Source: Acidovorax radicis
GTDB lineage: Bacteria > Pseudomonadota > Gammaproteobacteria > Burkholderiales > Burkholderiaceae_C
Reading direction: 5' to 3'
NCBI RefSeq assembly: GCF_020510705.1
Contig: NZ_CP075184.1
Location: 248,001-312,000 of the forward strand
Length of the DNA: 64,000 bases
The notes beneath the pieces are model-generated. The model ran no database searches. It was not told the origin of the DNA and saw nothing but the letters and a program-made list of their open reading frames with translations. The position numbers were made by a program, and so were the translations under genes. Every line of letters begins with the position of its first letter. The first letter of the stretch is position 1. Shown one piece after another: positions 1 through 8,254 of the stretch.

Positions 1-921
1 CCCACAGCCGATACATTCGTATTGAAGGCCGTTGCGGATGTCGATGCCCGTGGGGCATACCTGCACACACAACGAGCAGTCAATGCAGTCGCCCAGGCCC
101 AGTGCCTTCGGATCCATTTTTTTGCTGCGTGCGCCGCGCGGTTCGCCGCGCTCGGTGTCGTAGGTCACGATGAGGGTGTCCTTGTCGAACATGGCGCTCT
201 GAAAACGTGCATAGGGGCACATGTATTTGCACACCTGCTCGCGCATGTAGCCTGCATTGCCATACGTGGCAAAACCATAGAACCCCACCCAGAACAATTG
301 CCAGGAGCCGTGCAACGCCAGCAGCTCGGCACCCAGCAGCCGGATCGGCACAAAGTAACCGACGAAGGTGAACCCCGTCCAGCCGGCAACGGCCAGCCAT
401 GACACCTGTTTGCCCGCCTTGCGCCACAGTTTGTCCAGCGACCAGGGGCTTTTGTCGAGGCGCATGCGAGCGCTGCGGTCGCCTTCGAAGCGGCGCTCCA
501 GCCACATGAAAATCTCCGTGTACACCGTCTGTGGGCACGCAAACCCACACCACAGCCGCCCGGCCACGGCGGTAAACAAAAACAGCGACAGCGCCGAGAT
601 GATGAGCAGGCCCGTGAGGTAGATGAAATCCTGGGGATACAACACCAGTCCAAACAGGTAAAACCGCCGCGCACCGAGGTCGAAGAGCACCATTTGCCGT
701 GGGCCCCATTCGAACCATGGCAGCCCATAAAAAGCGATCTGCGTGAGAAACACCATGGCCCAGCGCAGCCGCGCGAACACACCATCCACAGAGCGGGGAT
801 AGATCTTTTGGTGGGCTGCGTACAGGTCGATGTAGTCGTCTGGTGGGGCGGCTGCGGGGCCCGCTGTGTCGATGGTGGGCGCAGGGGCGGGGGGCTTTAG
901 GGTGGCAGGCATTGGGGCCAT
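1..921 (-). CDS. ccoG: Cytochrome c oxidase accessory protein CcoG, 3' end beyond window
   Basis: CcoG (FixG/RdxA) is a membrane iron-sulfur protein needed to assemble cbb3-type cytochrome oxidase, probably in copper delivery. The reading frame is open from the ATG at 921 (a second in-frame ATG is at 912) to the window edge, giving 307 codons of a family usually near 470. After a Pro/Ala-rich start, membrane segments surround LWCGFACPQTVY (the CxxxCP motif), then comes KYMCPYARFQSAMFD, and the partial ferredoxin motif CIDCSLCVQVCPTGIDIR followed by CIGCG at the edge. These are classic CcoG blocks. It lies 89 bases downstream of the Rieske gene on the same strand, so the two may be co-transcribed. 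No good ribosome site is visible, which leaves the choice between the two ATGs open. No ccoNOQP is visible in the window. Confidence 0.93.
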   Translation of the reverse strand, partial: MAPMPATLKPPAPAPTIDTAGPAAAPPDDYIDLYAAHQKIYPRSVDGVFARLRWAMVFLTQIAFYGLPWFEWGPRQMVLFDLGARRFYLFGLVLYPQDFIYLTGLLIISALSLFLFTAVAGRLWCGFACPQTVYTEIFMWLERRFEGDRSARMRLDKSPWSLDKLWRKAGKQVSWLAVAGWTGFTFVGYFVPIRLLGAELLALHGSWQLFWVGFYGFATYGNAGYMREQVCKYMCPYARFQSAMFDKDTLIVTYDTERGEPRGARSKKMDPKALGLGDCIDCSLCVQVCPTGIDIRNGLQYECIGCG

Positions 922-1010
922 CGTTTCAGGGTGTGGGGGCGAGAAGGTGCAATGTGTTGCAGGGGGCACCGGGGTGCGGCGGGGGCGCGGCCCGCGAGCC
1001 CCCCGCTTCG

Positions 1011-1682
1011 TCAAGCGCTGTTGTCGTCACCGATCCGCAGTTGGGTGGCGGTGATGAACTGGTGCGGCGGCACCTCCAGGTTGGTAGGCGCTGGTTTGTT
1101 GCGGTACACGCGTCCGGCGTTGTCAAACGTGGAGCCATGGCACGGGCAGAAGAAGCCACCCGGCCAGCTCTCGCCAAGCCCCGGTTGCGCCGAACCCAGT
1201 GGCACTTGCGTGGGTGAGCAGCCCAGGTGCGTGCAGATGCCCACGGCGACAAACACATCCGGCTGTATGGAGCGCTGCGCGTTGCGCGCGTAGGCTGGTT
1301 GCTGGTCTTTGGCAGACCGGGGGTCTGCAAGCTCCGTGTCATGCCCTTCCAGCGCTTGCAGCATCTGAGGCGTGCGCCGCACGATCCAGACGGGTTTTCC
1401 GCGCCATTCGACCGTGCGCGTTTCACCCGGGGCGAGGTCTGCAATGTCCACCTCAATGGCCGCGCCCAAGGAGCGGGCGCGCTCGCTGGGTGCCAGGCTG
1501 GAGACAAAAGGCACGGCCATCGCCAGCGCCGCGACGCCACCGGCCGCAGCCGTCGCCTGGATGAGGTTGCGGCGTTCCATATCGGCGTGGGGCGGGCCGT
1601 GGGGTTTGTTGGGGGTGCGCTGCACGTCTTTTGCGTCAGGGGCGCCTGGTAGATGGGGGCTGGGCATTGCAGTGGTGGTCAT
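1011..1682 (-). CDS. Rieske iron-sulfur protein, lone PetA-like subunit
   Basis: This is a Rieske 2Fe-2S protein of the ubiquinol-cytochrome c reductase (PetA) type, which carries electrons from quinol to cytochrome c1 in the bc1 complex. In the 223 residues, a twin-arginine-like ERRNLIQA begins at about residue 36 and is followed by a hydrophobic anchor. The cluster ligands are intact: CTHLGC at 150-155 and CPCHGS at 179-184. The ATG at 1682 has an AGGAA ribosome site; Met35 (1580) is an alternative with none. The 35-residue extension before the twin arginine is unusual. No petB or petC follows; the next gene is ccoG. It may be a second Rieske copy that serves bc1 under particular conditions or works with another partner. 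The family is sure; the partner complex is not visible. Confidence 0.88.
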   Translation of the reverse strand: MTTTAMPSPHLPGAPDAKDVQRTPNKPHGPPHADMERRNLIQATAAAGGVAALAMAVPFVSSLAPSERARSLGAAIEVDIADLAPGETRTVEWRGKPVWIVRRTPQMLQALEGHDTELADPRSAKDQQPAYARNAQRSIQPDVFVAVGICTHLGCSPTQVPLGSAQPGLGESWPGGFFCPCHGSTFDNAGRVYRNKPAPTNLEVPPHQFITATQLRIGDDNSA

Positions 1683-1832
1683 GGCGGGTTCCTGGGCAAA
1701 GTGGGTTGCATGGCCGAAAGGTCGTGCATGCCTTGCTGCAACTCAAGACCCGTGCCAGCCCACGGGCATCTCGCTCAAGTAAAAAAAGCCTGTGAAAACA
1801 AGCACTTAACCGCGGTTGGTGGCCGGGCATCA

Positions 1833-1848
1833 GGCCAAATGGGTGCCA
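1833..1848 (-). promoter_or_regulatory. Candidate sigma-54 promoter for the Rieske gene
   Basis: On the minus strand the sequence TGGCACCCATTTGGCC has GG of the -24 element at 1847-1846 and GC of the -12 element at 1835-1834, with the exact 12-base offset sigma-54 requires. Six of six -24 bases match TGGCAC. Transcription would start near 1822, about 140 bases before the Rieske ATG. The divergent gene at 1985 encodes a sigma-54 activator, which makes the assignment more likely. The remainder of the 302-base gap (1683-1984) shows no gene. Confidence 0.6.
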
Positions 1849-1853
1849 GATGG

Positions 1854-1879
1854 GTGACAACATATGCCATTGGTGTCAC
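1854..1879. promoter_or_regulatory. Candidate operator, GTGACA-N14-TGTCAC
   Basis: Perfect 6-base inverted arms at 1854-1859 and 1874-1879 lie in the gap between the divergent Rieske gene and the sigma-54 activator. A second inverted pair, TGCCAT at 1865-1870 and ATGGCA at 1883-1888, overlaps it. The site begins only 6 bases beyond the -24 element, close for an enhancer, so it might instead mediate autoregulation of the activator. Confidence 0.4.
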
Positions 1880-1984
1880 GATATGGCACATGCACGACCC
1901 GGCATCTCACCACGGGGGCACTACCGCCACCCGCATCGCAGCCATCGGTCCCTGCCTGGGGCGCTGCTCTCAGGCTCCGTCTTC

Positions 1985-3388
1985 ATGATCTCTGCCCCAT
2001 TACCCGCCGATAGCGGCAGCCCCGCGCTGCCCGAACTCACCGCCTACCTCGACGCCTTGCCCGAGCCCCACATCCTGTTCGACCGCCAGTACCGCATCGT
2101 GGCCGCCAACGCAGCCTACCGGCGCCAGTTTGGACAAGGGGCGCCGGTGGTTGGGCGCACCTGCCACGAGGTGTCGCACCACTCACCGGTGCCCTGCGAC
2201 CAGGCGGGCGAGACCTGCCCGCTGGCCCGCTCCGTGTTGAGCGGGCAACGCGAGCGTGTGCTGCACCTGCACCACACGCCGAGGGGCGAAGACTATGTGC
2301 AGATCGAGCTGGTGCCGCTGCGTGACGCGCGCGGCCAACCAAGCTATTTCCTGGAAAAGATGGAGCCCCTGCCTATCGCCCAGAGCAGGGCAGACGCGCA
2401 GGGGATGATCGGGCGTTCGCCGCCATTCCAGGCGGTGCTGGAGCTCATCGCCCGCGTGGGCCCATCGCAGGCCAGCGTGTTGCTGCTGGGCGAGTCCGGC
2501 ACAGGCAAGGAGCTGGCGGCGCGGGCCGTGCACCAGGCGAGCCACAGGGCCTCCCGTGCGCTGGTGGCTGTGGACTGCGCCAGCCTGCCCGAGACCCTGT
2601 TCGAGAGCGAGCTGTTTGGCCACGAGAAAGGCGCCTTCACGGGCGCTCACGCCGCGCGGGCCGGGCTGGTGGAGGCCGCGCATGGCGGCACCCTGTTTCT
2701 GGACGAAGTGGGCGACATCCCGATGACCATGCAGGTCAAGCTGCTGCGCCTGCTCGAAAGCGGCACCTACCGCCGCGTGGGGCAGACCGAGCTGCGCCGC
2801 GCGGACATTCGTGTGGTGGCCGCGACCCACCGCAACCTCAAGGCCATGGTGGCCGAGGGGCGGTTTCGCGAAGACCTGTATTACCGGCTCAGCACCTTCC
2901 CTATCCTGCTGCCCGCATTGCGTGACCGGGCCGAAGACATCGCCCTGCTGGCCCACGCCCTGCTCGAGCGCGTGGCACCAGGCCGCGCGCTCGCCATGGC
3001 CCCCGCCGCCATGCGCCGCCTGGCGCAACATCCCTTTCCGGGCAATGTGCGCGAGCTGCGCAACGTGCTGGAGCGCGCCGCCCTGCTGACAGACGGCGCC
3101 ATCGTGACCGCGCCCACCATCGAACGGTCGCTCGCCTTCGATGCCTTCGACGGCAGCGGTGCACAGGCGCTTGTGGGGGTATTCCAGGGCGCGGCCGGGC
3201 CTCACGCATCCCACGCACGGCGCGATGCCACGCTGCGCAGCGTGGAAGACGCGGCACTGCGCTTGGCCCTGAGCACCACGGCCGCAACACGCCAGGAGCT
3301 GGCGCGGGCGTTGGGTATCAGCACCCGCACGCTCTATCGCAAACTGCGTGCGCTGGGCGATCAAAGCGGAGTGGGTGAAAACGGCTAA
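1985..3388 (+). CDS. Sigma-54-dependent activator with Cys/His-rich PAS domain
   Basis: Bacterial enhancer-binding proteins of this kind use ATP to open sigma-54 promoters. The 467-residue protein has an N-terminal PAS-like domain (about 15-125), a AAA+ core and a Fis-type helix-turn-helix (about 437-458). The core shows Walker A GESGTGKE at 169-176, GAFTGA at 216-221, which contacts sigma-54, and GTLFLDE at 235-241. The PAS domain holds a dense run of Cys and His: Cys60, His61, His65, His66, Cys71 and Cys78. That suggests a metal, haem or redox sensor, which is inference. No receiver domain is present. It is divergent from the Rieske gene and ccoG, whose upstream region has a sigma-54 promoter, so those genes are its likely targets. 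The ATG at 1985 starts where PAS homology begins; the frame is open further upstream, but that part is compositionally unlike a protein. Confidence 0.9.
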   Translation: MISAPLPADSGSPALPELTAYLDALPEPHILFDRQYRIVAANAAYRRQFGQGAPVVGRTCHEVSHHSPVPCDQAGETCPLARSVLSGQRERVLHLHHTPRGEDYVQIELVPLRDARGQPSYFLEKMEPLPIAQSRADAQGMIGRSPPFQAVLELIARVGPSQASVLLLGESGTGKELAARAVHQASHRASRALVAVDCASLPETLFESELFGHEKGAFTGAHAARAGLVEAAHGGTLFLDEVGDIPMTMQVKLLRLLESGTYRRVGQTELRRADIRVVAATHRNLKAMVAEGRFREDLYYRLSTFPILLPALRDRAEDIALLAHALLERVAPGRALAMAPAAMRRLAQHPFPGNVRELRNVLERAALLTDGAIVTAPTIERSLAFDAFDGSGAQALVGVFQGAAGPHASHARRDATLRSVEDAALRLALSTTAATRQELARALGISTRTLYRKLRALGDQSGVGENG

Positions 3389-3500
3389 GAGAACCCGCAG
3401 CGACTGCGGCGCAACCGGGCAGCGTCGAACAACGGCGCGCGCAGGGCCTTATGCAGGCGGGGCGCTGGCATGGTTCTGCATTCCCTTAAAATCCGCCGTC

Positions 3501-3592
3501 CCCCCGAGGAGCGTTGCAACGCCCGCCGACCATCTTCGGCGGTGCCGTCAGGCTCGGGCAGGATTTGGCCGCCACGATTGAACGACGCTCAC
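3501..3592 (+). promoter_or_regulatory. S-adenosylhomocysteine (SAH) riboswitch
   Basis: The leader of metH carries the conserved blocks of the SAH riboswitch: CCCGAGGAGCG near 3503, GTCAGGCTCGGG ending at 3558, and AACGACGCTCACC starting at 3581. CCCGAG (3503-3508) pairs with CTCGGG (3553-3558). GAGCG (3509-3513) pairs with CGCTC (3586-3590), and an internal hairpin CGCCGA/TCGGCG sits between. In Betaproteobacteria this element turns on SAH-recycling genes (ahcY, metH, metF) when SAH accumulates. A TTAAAAT at 3486 could be the -10 box of the promoter. Confidence 0.88.
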
Positions 3593-3626
3593 CTGTTTCA
3601 AATAACCGATTGCGCAGGTGAGCCTT

Positions 3627-6377
3627 ATGTCTGCTGTTTTGTCCGCTGTATCTCCCCCCCCCATGAAGCTGTCCGGCCTGGAGCCCGTCTCCATTGGCGA
3701 GGGCAGCCTGTTCGTCAACATCGGCGAGCGCACCAACGTCACGGGTTCCAAGGCGTTTGCGCGCATGATCCTGAACGGCCAGTACGAAGAGGCCCTGGCC
3801 GTGGCGCGCCAGCAGGTCGAGAACGGCGCGCAGGTCATCGACATCAACATGGACGAGGCCATGCTCGACAGCAAGGCGGCCATGGTGCGTTTTCTGCAGC
3901 TGATCGCGTCCGAGCCCGACATTGCGCGTGTGCCCATCATGGTGGACAGCTCCAAGTGGGAGGTGATCGAGGCCGGGCTGCGCTGCATCCAGGGCAAGGG
4001 CATCGTCAACTCCATCAGCATGAAAGAAGGCGTCGAGGCGTTCAAGCGCCAGGCCAAGCTCGTCAAGCGCTATGGGGCGGCGGCCGTGGTGATGGCGTTC
4101 GACGAACAAGGCCAGGCCGACACCTATGCGCGCAAGATCGAGATCTGTGAGCGCGCCTACCGCATCCTGGTCGATGAAGTGGGCTTTGCGCCCGAAGACA
4201 TCATCTTCGACCCCAACATCTTTGCCGTGGCCACCGGCATCGAAGAGCACAACAACTACGCGGTCGACTTCATCGAGGCTGTGCGCTGGATCAAGCAGCA
4301 CCTGCCGGGGGCCAAGGTGTCGGGCGGCGTGTCGAATGTGTCGTTCAGCTTCCGCGGCAACGACCCGGTGCGCGAGGCCATCCACACGGTGTTCCTGTAC
4401 CACGCCATCCAGGCGGGCATGGACATGGGCATCGTCAACGCGGGCATGGTGGGCGTGTACGACGACCTGGAGCCCGTGCTGCGTGAGCGTGTGGAAGACG
4501 TGGTGCTCAACCGCCGCCCCGACGCGGGTGAGCGCCTGGTGGAGATCGCCGAAACCGCCAAGAGCGGCGCCAAGGACGAGAGCAAGAAGCTCGAATGGCG
4601 CGGAACGCCCGAGCACCCCAAGACCGTGGGTGAGCGCCTGTCGCACGCGCTGGTGCATGGCATCACCGACTTCATCACCGAAGACACCGAAGAGGCTTAC
4701 CGCGCCATCCTGGCCAAGGGCGGCCGCCCGCTGCACGTCATTGAAGGCCCGCTCATGGACGGCATGAACGTGGTGGGCGACCTGTTTGGCGCCGGCAAGA
4801 TGTTTTTGCCCCAGGTGGTGAAAAGCGCCCGCGTGATGAAGTCTGCCGTGGCCCACCTCATTCCCTACATCGAAGAAGAAAAACGCCAGGACGAAGCCGC
4901 CGGGCGCGACGTGCGCAGCAAGGGCAAGATCATCATCGCCACCGTCAAGGGTGACGTGCACGACATTGGCAAGAACATCGTCACCGTGGTCTTGCAGTGC
5001 AACAACTTCGAAGTGGTGAACATGGGCGTGATGGTGCCCTGCCACGAGATCCTGGCACGCGCCAAGGTCGAAGGGGCCGACATCGTGGGCCTGTCAGGCC
5101 TGATCACCCCCAGCCTCGAAGAGATGCAGTACGTGGCGGGCGAGATGCAGAAGGACGAGCACTTTCGCATCAAGAAAATCCCGCTGCTCATCGGCGGCGC
5201 CACCTGCAGCCGTGTGCACACCGCCGTCAAGATCGCCCCGCACTACGAAGGCCCCGTGGTCTATGTGCCCGACGCCTCGCGCAGCGTGAGCGTGGCGCAG
5301 AGCCTGCTGGGCGATGGCGTCGAGAGCTACGTGGCAGAGGTCAACGCCGACTACGACAAGGTGCGCACCCAGCACGCCAACAGAAAGCAGACCCCGCTGT
5401 GGCCCCTGACCAAGATCCGCGCCAACAAGACCCCGGTGGACTGGAGCCATTACCAGCCCACTGTGCCGCGCGCGCTGGGCCGCCGGGTGTTCAGTAATTT
5501 CGACCTGGCCGAGCTGGCCAAATACATCGACTGGGGCCCTTTCTTTCAGACCTGGGACCTGGCCGGCCCGTACCCCGCCATCCTCCAAGACGAGATCGTG
5601 GGCGAAGAGGCCACGCGCGTGTTTGCCGACGGCCAGGCCATGCTGAAAAAAATCATTGAAGGCCGCTGGCTCACGGCGTCGGGTGTGTTGGCGCTGTACC
5701 CCGCCAATTCCGTCAACGATGACGACATCGAGTTCTACACCGACGAATCGCGCACCGAGGTCGCCATGACCTGGTATGGCCTGCGCCAGCAGGCCGAGAA
5801 ACACGTCATCGACGGCGTGACGCGCCCCAGCCGGTGCCTCGCCGACTTTGTGGCCCCCAAAAGCAGCGGCATTGCCGACTATGCCGGCATGTTCGCCGTG
5901 ACCGGTGGCCTGGGAGTGGAAAAGCGCGAGAAGGCCTTTATCGACGCCTTTGACGACTACTCCGCCATCCTGTTCAAGAGCCTCGCCGACCGCCTGGCCG
6001 AGGCCTTTGCCGAGTGCCTGCACCAGCGCGTGCGCACGGACCTGTGGGGCTACGCCGCCAACGAAAATCTTGGCAGCGCCGACATGATTGCCGAGAAATA
6101 CCAAGGCATCCGCCCAGCGCCCGGCTATCCCGCCTGCCCCGACCACAGTGCCAAGACCGACCTCTTTCGTGTGCTGCAGTGCGAAGACATCGGCATGCAA
6201 CTCACCGAAAGCCTGGCCATGATGCCCGCCGCCAGCGTGAGCGGCTTCTACATCGGCCACCCGGACAGCGTGTATTTCAACGTGGGCAAGATTGGTGAGG
6301 ACCAGCTGCACGACATGGCCGAACGCCGGGGCATGGATGAGGCGGTGTTGGCGCGGCTGCTGGCGCCTATTCTGTGA
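3627..6377 (+). CDS. metH: Cobalamin-dependent methionine synthase, C-terminal type (split MetH)
   Basis: MetH transfers a methyl group from methyltetrahydrofolate through cobalamin to homocysteine. This protein starts directly in the pterin-binding domain ([13 protein letters not shown] near residue 30) and continues through the cap and cobalamin domain (GDVHDIGKN supplies the cobalt-ligating His). It ends with the SAM-binding activation domain. Total length is about 916 residues, against about 1220 for one-chain MetH. The N-terminal homocysteine/zinc domain is absent and not encoded upstream in the window, so a separate homocysteine methyltransferase gene must lie elsewhere; split metH is common in Burkholderiales. 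The ATG at 3627 has AGGTGAG in front; a GTG at 3618 is a weaker alternative. An SAH riboswitch sits in the leader. Confidence 0.96.
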   Translation: MSAVLSAVSPPPMKLSGLEPVSIGEGSLFVNIGERTNVTGSKAFARMILNGQYEEALAVARQQVENGAQVIDINMDEAMLDSKAAMVRFLQLIASEPDIARVPIMVDSSKWEVIEAGLRCIQGKGIVNSISMKEGVEAFKRQAKLVKRYGAAAVVMAFDEQGQADTYARKIEICERAYRILVDEVGFAPEDIIFDPNIFAVATGIEEHNNYAVDFIEAVRWIKQHLPGAKVSGGVSNVSFSFRGNDPVREAIHTVFLYHAIQAGMDMGIVNAGMVGVYDDLEPVLRERVEDVVLNRRPDAGERLVEIAETAKSGAKDESKKLEWRGTPEHPKTVGERLSHALVHGITDFITEDTEEAYRAILAKGGRPLHVIEGPLMDGMNVVGDLFGAGKMFLPQVVKSARVMKSAVAHLIPYIEEEKRQDEAAGRDVRSKGKIIIATVKGDVHDIGKNIVTVVLQCNNFEVVNMGVMVPCHEILARAKVEGADIVGLSGLITPSLEEMQYVAGEMQKDEHFRIKKIPLLIGGATCSRVHTAVKIAPHYEGPVVYVPDASRSVSVAQSLLGDGVESYVAEVNADYDKVRTQHANRKQTPLWPLTKIRANKTPVDWSHYQPTVPRALGRRVFSNFDLAELAKYIDWGPFFQTWDLAGPYPAILQDEIVGEEATRVFADGQAMLKKIIEGRWLTASGVLALYPANSVNDDDIEFYTDESRTEVAMTWYGLRQQAEKHVIDGVTRPSRCLADFVAPKSSGIADYAGMFAVTGGLGVEKREKAFIDAFDDYSAILFKSLADRLAEAFAECLHQRVRTDLWGYAANENLGSADMIAEKYQGIRPAPGYPACPDHSAKTDLFRVLQCEDIGMQLTESLAMMPAASVSGFYIGHPDSVYFNVGKIGEDQLHDMAERRGMDEAVLARLLAPIL

Positions 6378-6434
6378 TGCTATTGATTGTGTAGCTGTTG
6401 GCGCTTATCAATAAAGCGCTTAAGGCCAATTTGG
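6378..6434 (+). repeat. GCGCTT-hairpin interspersed repeat, copy A
   Basis: This copy follows the metH stop directly. It has the family pattern TAGCTG, then the GCGCTT (6401-6406)/AAGCGC (6414-6419) hairpin, then AAGGCC. It could end metH transcription, but no clear T-run follows. Nine further full or partial copies lie in this window (7940, 11597, 17331, 34410, 41870, 43646, 50310, 57921, 62360). Confidence 0.75.
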
Positions 6435-6496
6435 CTTGATAAATGGCTCTGCGGATGCGCCTTTTGGTTTCTGCCAGAGCCGCGTCTTCCGCCGAG

Positions 6497-6886
6497 TTAC
6501 GGCAGCTTCGCAATCACCTTGATCTCGAACTGAAACCCATACAGCCACGTCACGCCAATGCCGGTGAGCGTGGGGTAGGGCGCCTCGCCCCAGAACTCGG
6601 GCACGATGCTCCACACCGCCTCGAAATTCGCCTCGGGGTTCACCACGAACATCGTTACATCCACCACGTCGTCAAACGTGCACCCCGCAGCCTGCAACAC
6701 CGCGTTCAGGTGGACAAACGCCAGGCGGACCTGTGCCTTCAGGTCCGGCTCAGGCGAGCCGTCCTCGCGACTGCCCACCTGGCCTGAGACAAACAGAAAC
6801 CCGTTGGACCGAACCGCCGGCGAATAGCGGTTGCGTTCATACAGCGCCTGGCGCCCGGCAGGAAACACCACATCACGTTGGGCCAT
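6497..6886 (-). CDS. RidA/YjgF family protein
   Basis: RidA-family proteins hydrolyse reactive enamine and imine intermediates made by PLP enzymes. This 129-residue protein has the usual family length and core blocks (NGFLFVSGQVG, DVVDVTMFVVNPE, PTLTGIGVTWLYG). The conserved Arg of true RidA near the C-terminus (NxPxRxxxxV) is not visible, so it is probably one of the RidA paralog subgroups with an uncertain substrate. The ATG at 6886 is preceded by AGGAG. It is divergent from a LysR regulator at 7029, its likely controller. Confidence 0.85.
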   Translation of the reverse strand: MAQRDVVFPAGRQALYERNRYSPAVRSNGFLFVSGQVGSREDGSPEPDLKAQVRLAFVHLNAVLQAAGCTFDDVVDVTMFVVNPEANFEAVWSIVPEFWGEAPYPTLTGIGVTWLYGFQFEIKVIAKLP

Positions 6887-6954
6887 CAAAAACTCCTTCT
6901 GTCCGTCAATCAAATGCGATGAAGGCACTGTAGAAGCGCGCGCCGCCCGGATAA

Positions 6955-6968
6955 ACAGGCAAGCCTGT
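6955..6968. promoter_or_regulatory. Palindrome in the ridA-like/lysR divergent promoter
   Basis: ACAGGC-AA-GCCTGT is a perfect 14-base palindrome midway between the two divergent genes. It is a reasonable operator for the LysR-type regulator at 7029, but no second site was found to support it. Confidence 0.3.
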
Positions 6969-7028
6969 CCACCACTGTTTTTAGAATCCAAACAATCGGC
7001 GCCAAGCGCCTTCCCACACAAGTGCACC

Positions 7029-7943
7029 ATGGACCGTTTTGACGCAATGCTGGCCTTTGCCCGCGTGGTGGAATCCGGCAGCTTTACCAAGGCCGCCCAC
7101 ACCTTGCACATGAGCCGCACCACCATCACGCAGCTCGTGCAGCAACTGGAGGACCGCCTGCGCGTGAAGCTGCTGCACCGCACCACACGGCGTGTGCAAG
7201 TCACCGTCGATGGCGCCGCGTACTACGAACGTGTGGTGCGCTTGCTAGCCGACCTGGATGACGCCGAAACCAGCCTCTCCGCAGCATCGTGCGCGCCGCG
7301 CGGCCGCCTGCGGGTGGATGTGCCAAGCCCCCTGGCCCGGCTCGTCCTCATCCCCGCGCTGCCCGCATTCCACGTGCAGTACCCCGACATCCTCATCCAC
7401 ATGGGTGTGAGCGACCGCCCCGTGGACATGATTGGCGACAACGTGGACTGCGTGGTGCGCGGAGGCTCCATCACCAATCCCTCGCTGGTTGCGCGCCATG
7501 TGGGTGACCTGCAGTTGCGCGTATACGCCGCCCCCAGCTACTTGCAGCGCGCTGGCATGCCGGACCACCCGCAGGTGCTGGAAGGCCCGCACCATCGCAC
7601 CGTGGGGTTTCTGTGGGCGCGCACGGGCCAGCCACTGCCGTTTGATATGCGCCGTGGCACCGAACACGTGCGCGCCCAGGGCCACGACATCTGCGCGGTG
7701 GACGACGGCAACGCCTACCTGGCCGCAGGGTTGGCGGGCCTGGGCGTGCTCTGGCTGCCCGACTACATGGCCCGTCCCCATGTGGCCACCGGCGAACTGG
7801 TGCCCCTGCTGCAGGACTGGACGCTGGAGCCGATGCCCCTGTACGTGGCCTACCCACCCCAACGCCATGTGAGCGCCAAGTTGCGGGTGTTCATTGATTG
7901 GGTGGTGGGGTTGATGGCGCTGCATGCGCCGCTTCAGGGATGA
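7029..7943 (+). CDS. LysR-family transcriptional regulator
   Basis: LysR-type regulators bind DNA through an N-terminal winged helix and sense a small molecule with a periplasmic-binding-like C-terminal domain. The 304 residues have the usual length. The HTH (about 1-60) contains GSFTKAAHTLHMSRTTITQLVQQLE, split here as a typical LysR block, followed by LLHRTTRRVQVT. The C-terminal domain (about 88-295) includes VDCVVRGG, common in the AaeR/PecT-like subgroup. The ATG at 7029 begins the conserved MDRFDAMLAF. It faces the RidA-like gene across 142 bases, so control of that gene is likely. Its effector is unknown. Confidence 0.9.
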   Translation: MDRFDAMLAFARVVESGSFTKAAHTLHMSRTTITQLVQQLEDRLRVKLLHRTTRRVQVTVDGAAYYERVVRLLADLDDAETSLSAASCAPRGRLRVDVPSPLARLVLIPALPAFHVQYPDILIHMGVSDRPVDMIGDNVDCVVRGGSITNPSLVARHVGDLQLRVYAAPSYLQRAGMPDHPQVLEGPHHRTVGFLWARTGQPLPFDMRRGTEHVRAQGHDICAVDDGNAYLAAGLAGLGVLWLPDYMARPHVATGELVPLLQDWTLEPMPLYVAYPPQRHVSAKLRVFIDWVVGLMALHAPLQG

Positions 7944-7990
7944 AGCTATCAAATCAATAGCTTCTCCCGCTTGATGGGTGCGCTCAGGCA
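7940..7990 (+). repeat. GCGCTT-hairpin repeat, degenerate copy B; gap 7944-8254
   Basis: Just after the LysR stop, AGCTATCAAATCAATAGCT followed by CGCTTGATGGGTGCGCT is a decayed copy of the family. The AGCTAT/ATAGCT arms make a small hairpin. The rest of the 311-base gap before the GGDEF gene shows no gene I can support. Confidence 0.5.
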
Positions 7991-8254
7991 GTAACCACAA
8001 CCCTTGGTGTGCAGCCCACGTACCGTGGCTTGACGGGCGTGTTACACACACTTACCATTCGCGCTCGACGGATCCCTGTCGCTCCAAGCAACCGTTGTGT
8101 GAATCGCGCAGCGCGTGCGCTGCAGCCGCACTTGGCGTGGCGATTCGCGCTGTTGCATTCTGGGAGCGTTAATCGGGGTTTCTCTCAGGCGCGCCTTGGC
8201 ACCCTCACCGCGGATCTGCGGCCGTCGCCGCTGCCTTTTCATTTGCGCTCATCC

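Noticed and set aside
1881..1900. Plus-strand TGGCAC at 1884 as a sigma-54 promoter of the activator gene
   Set aside because: No GC dinucleotide at the required 12-base offset.
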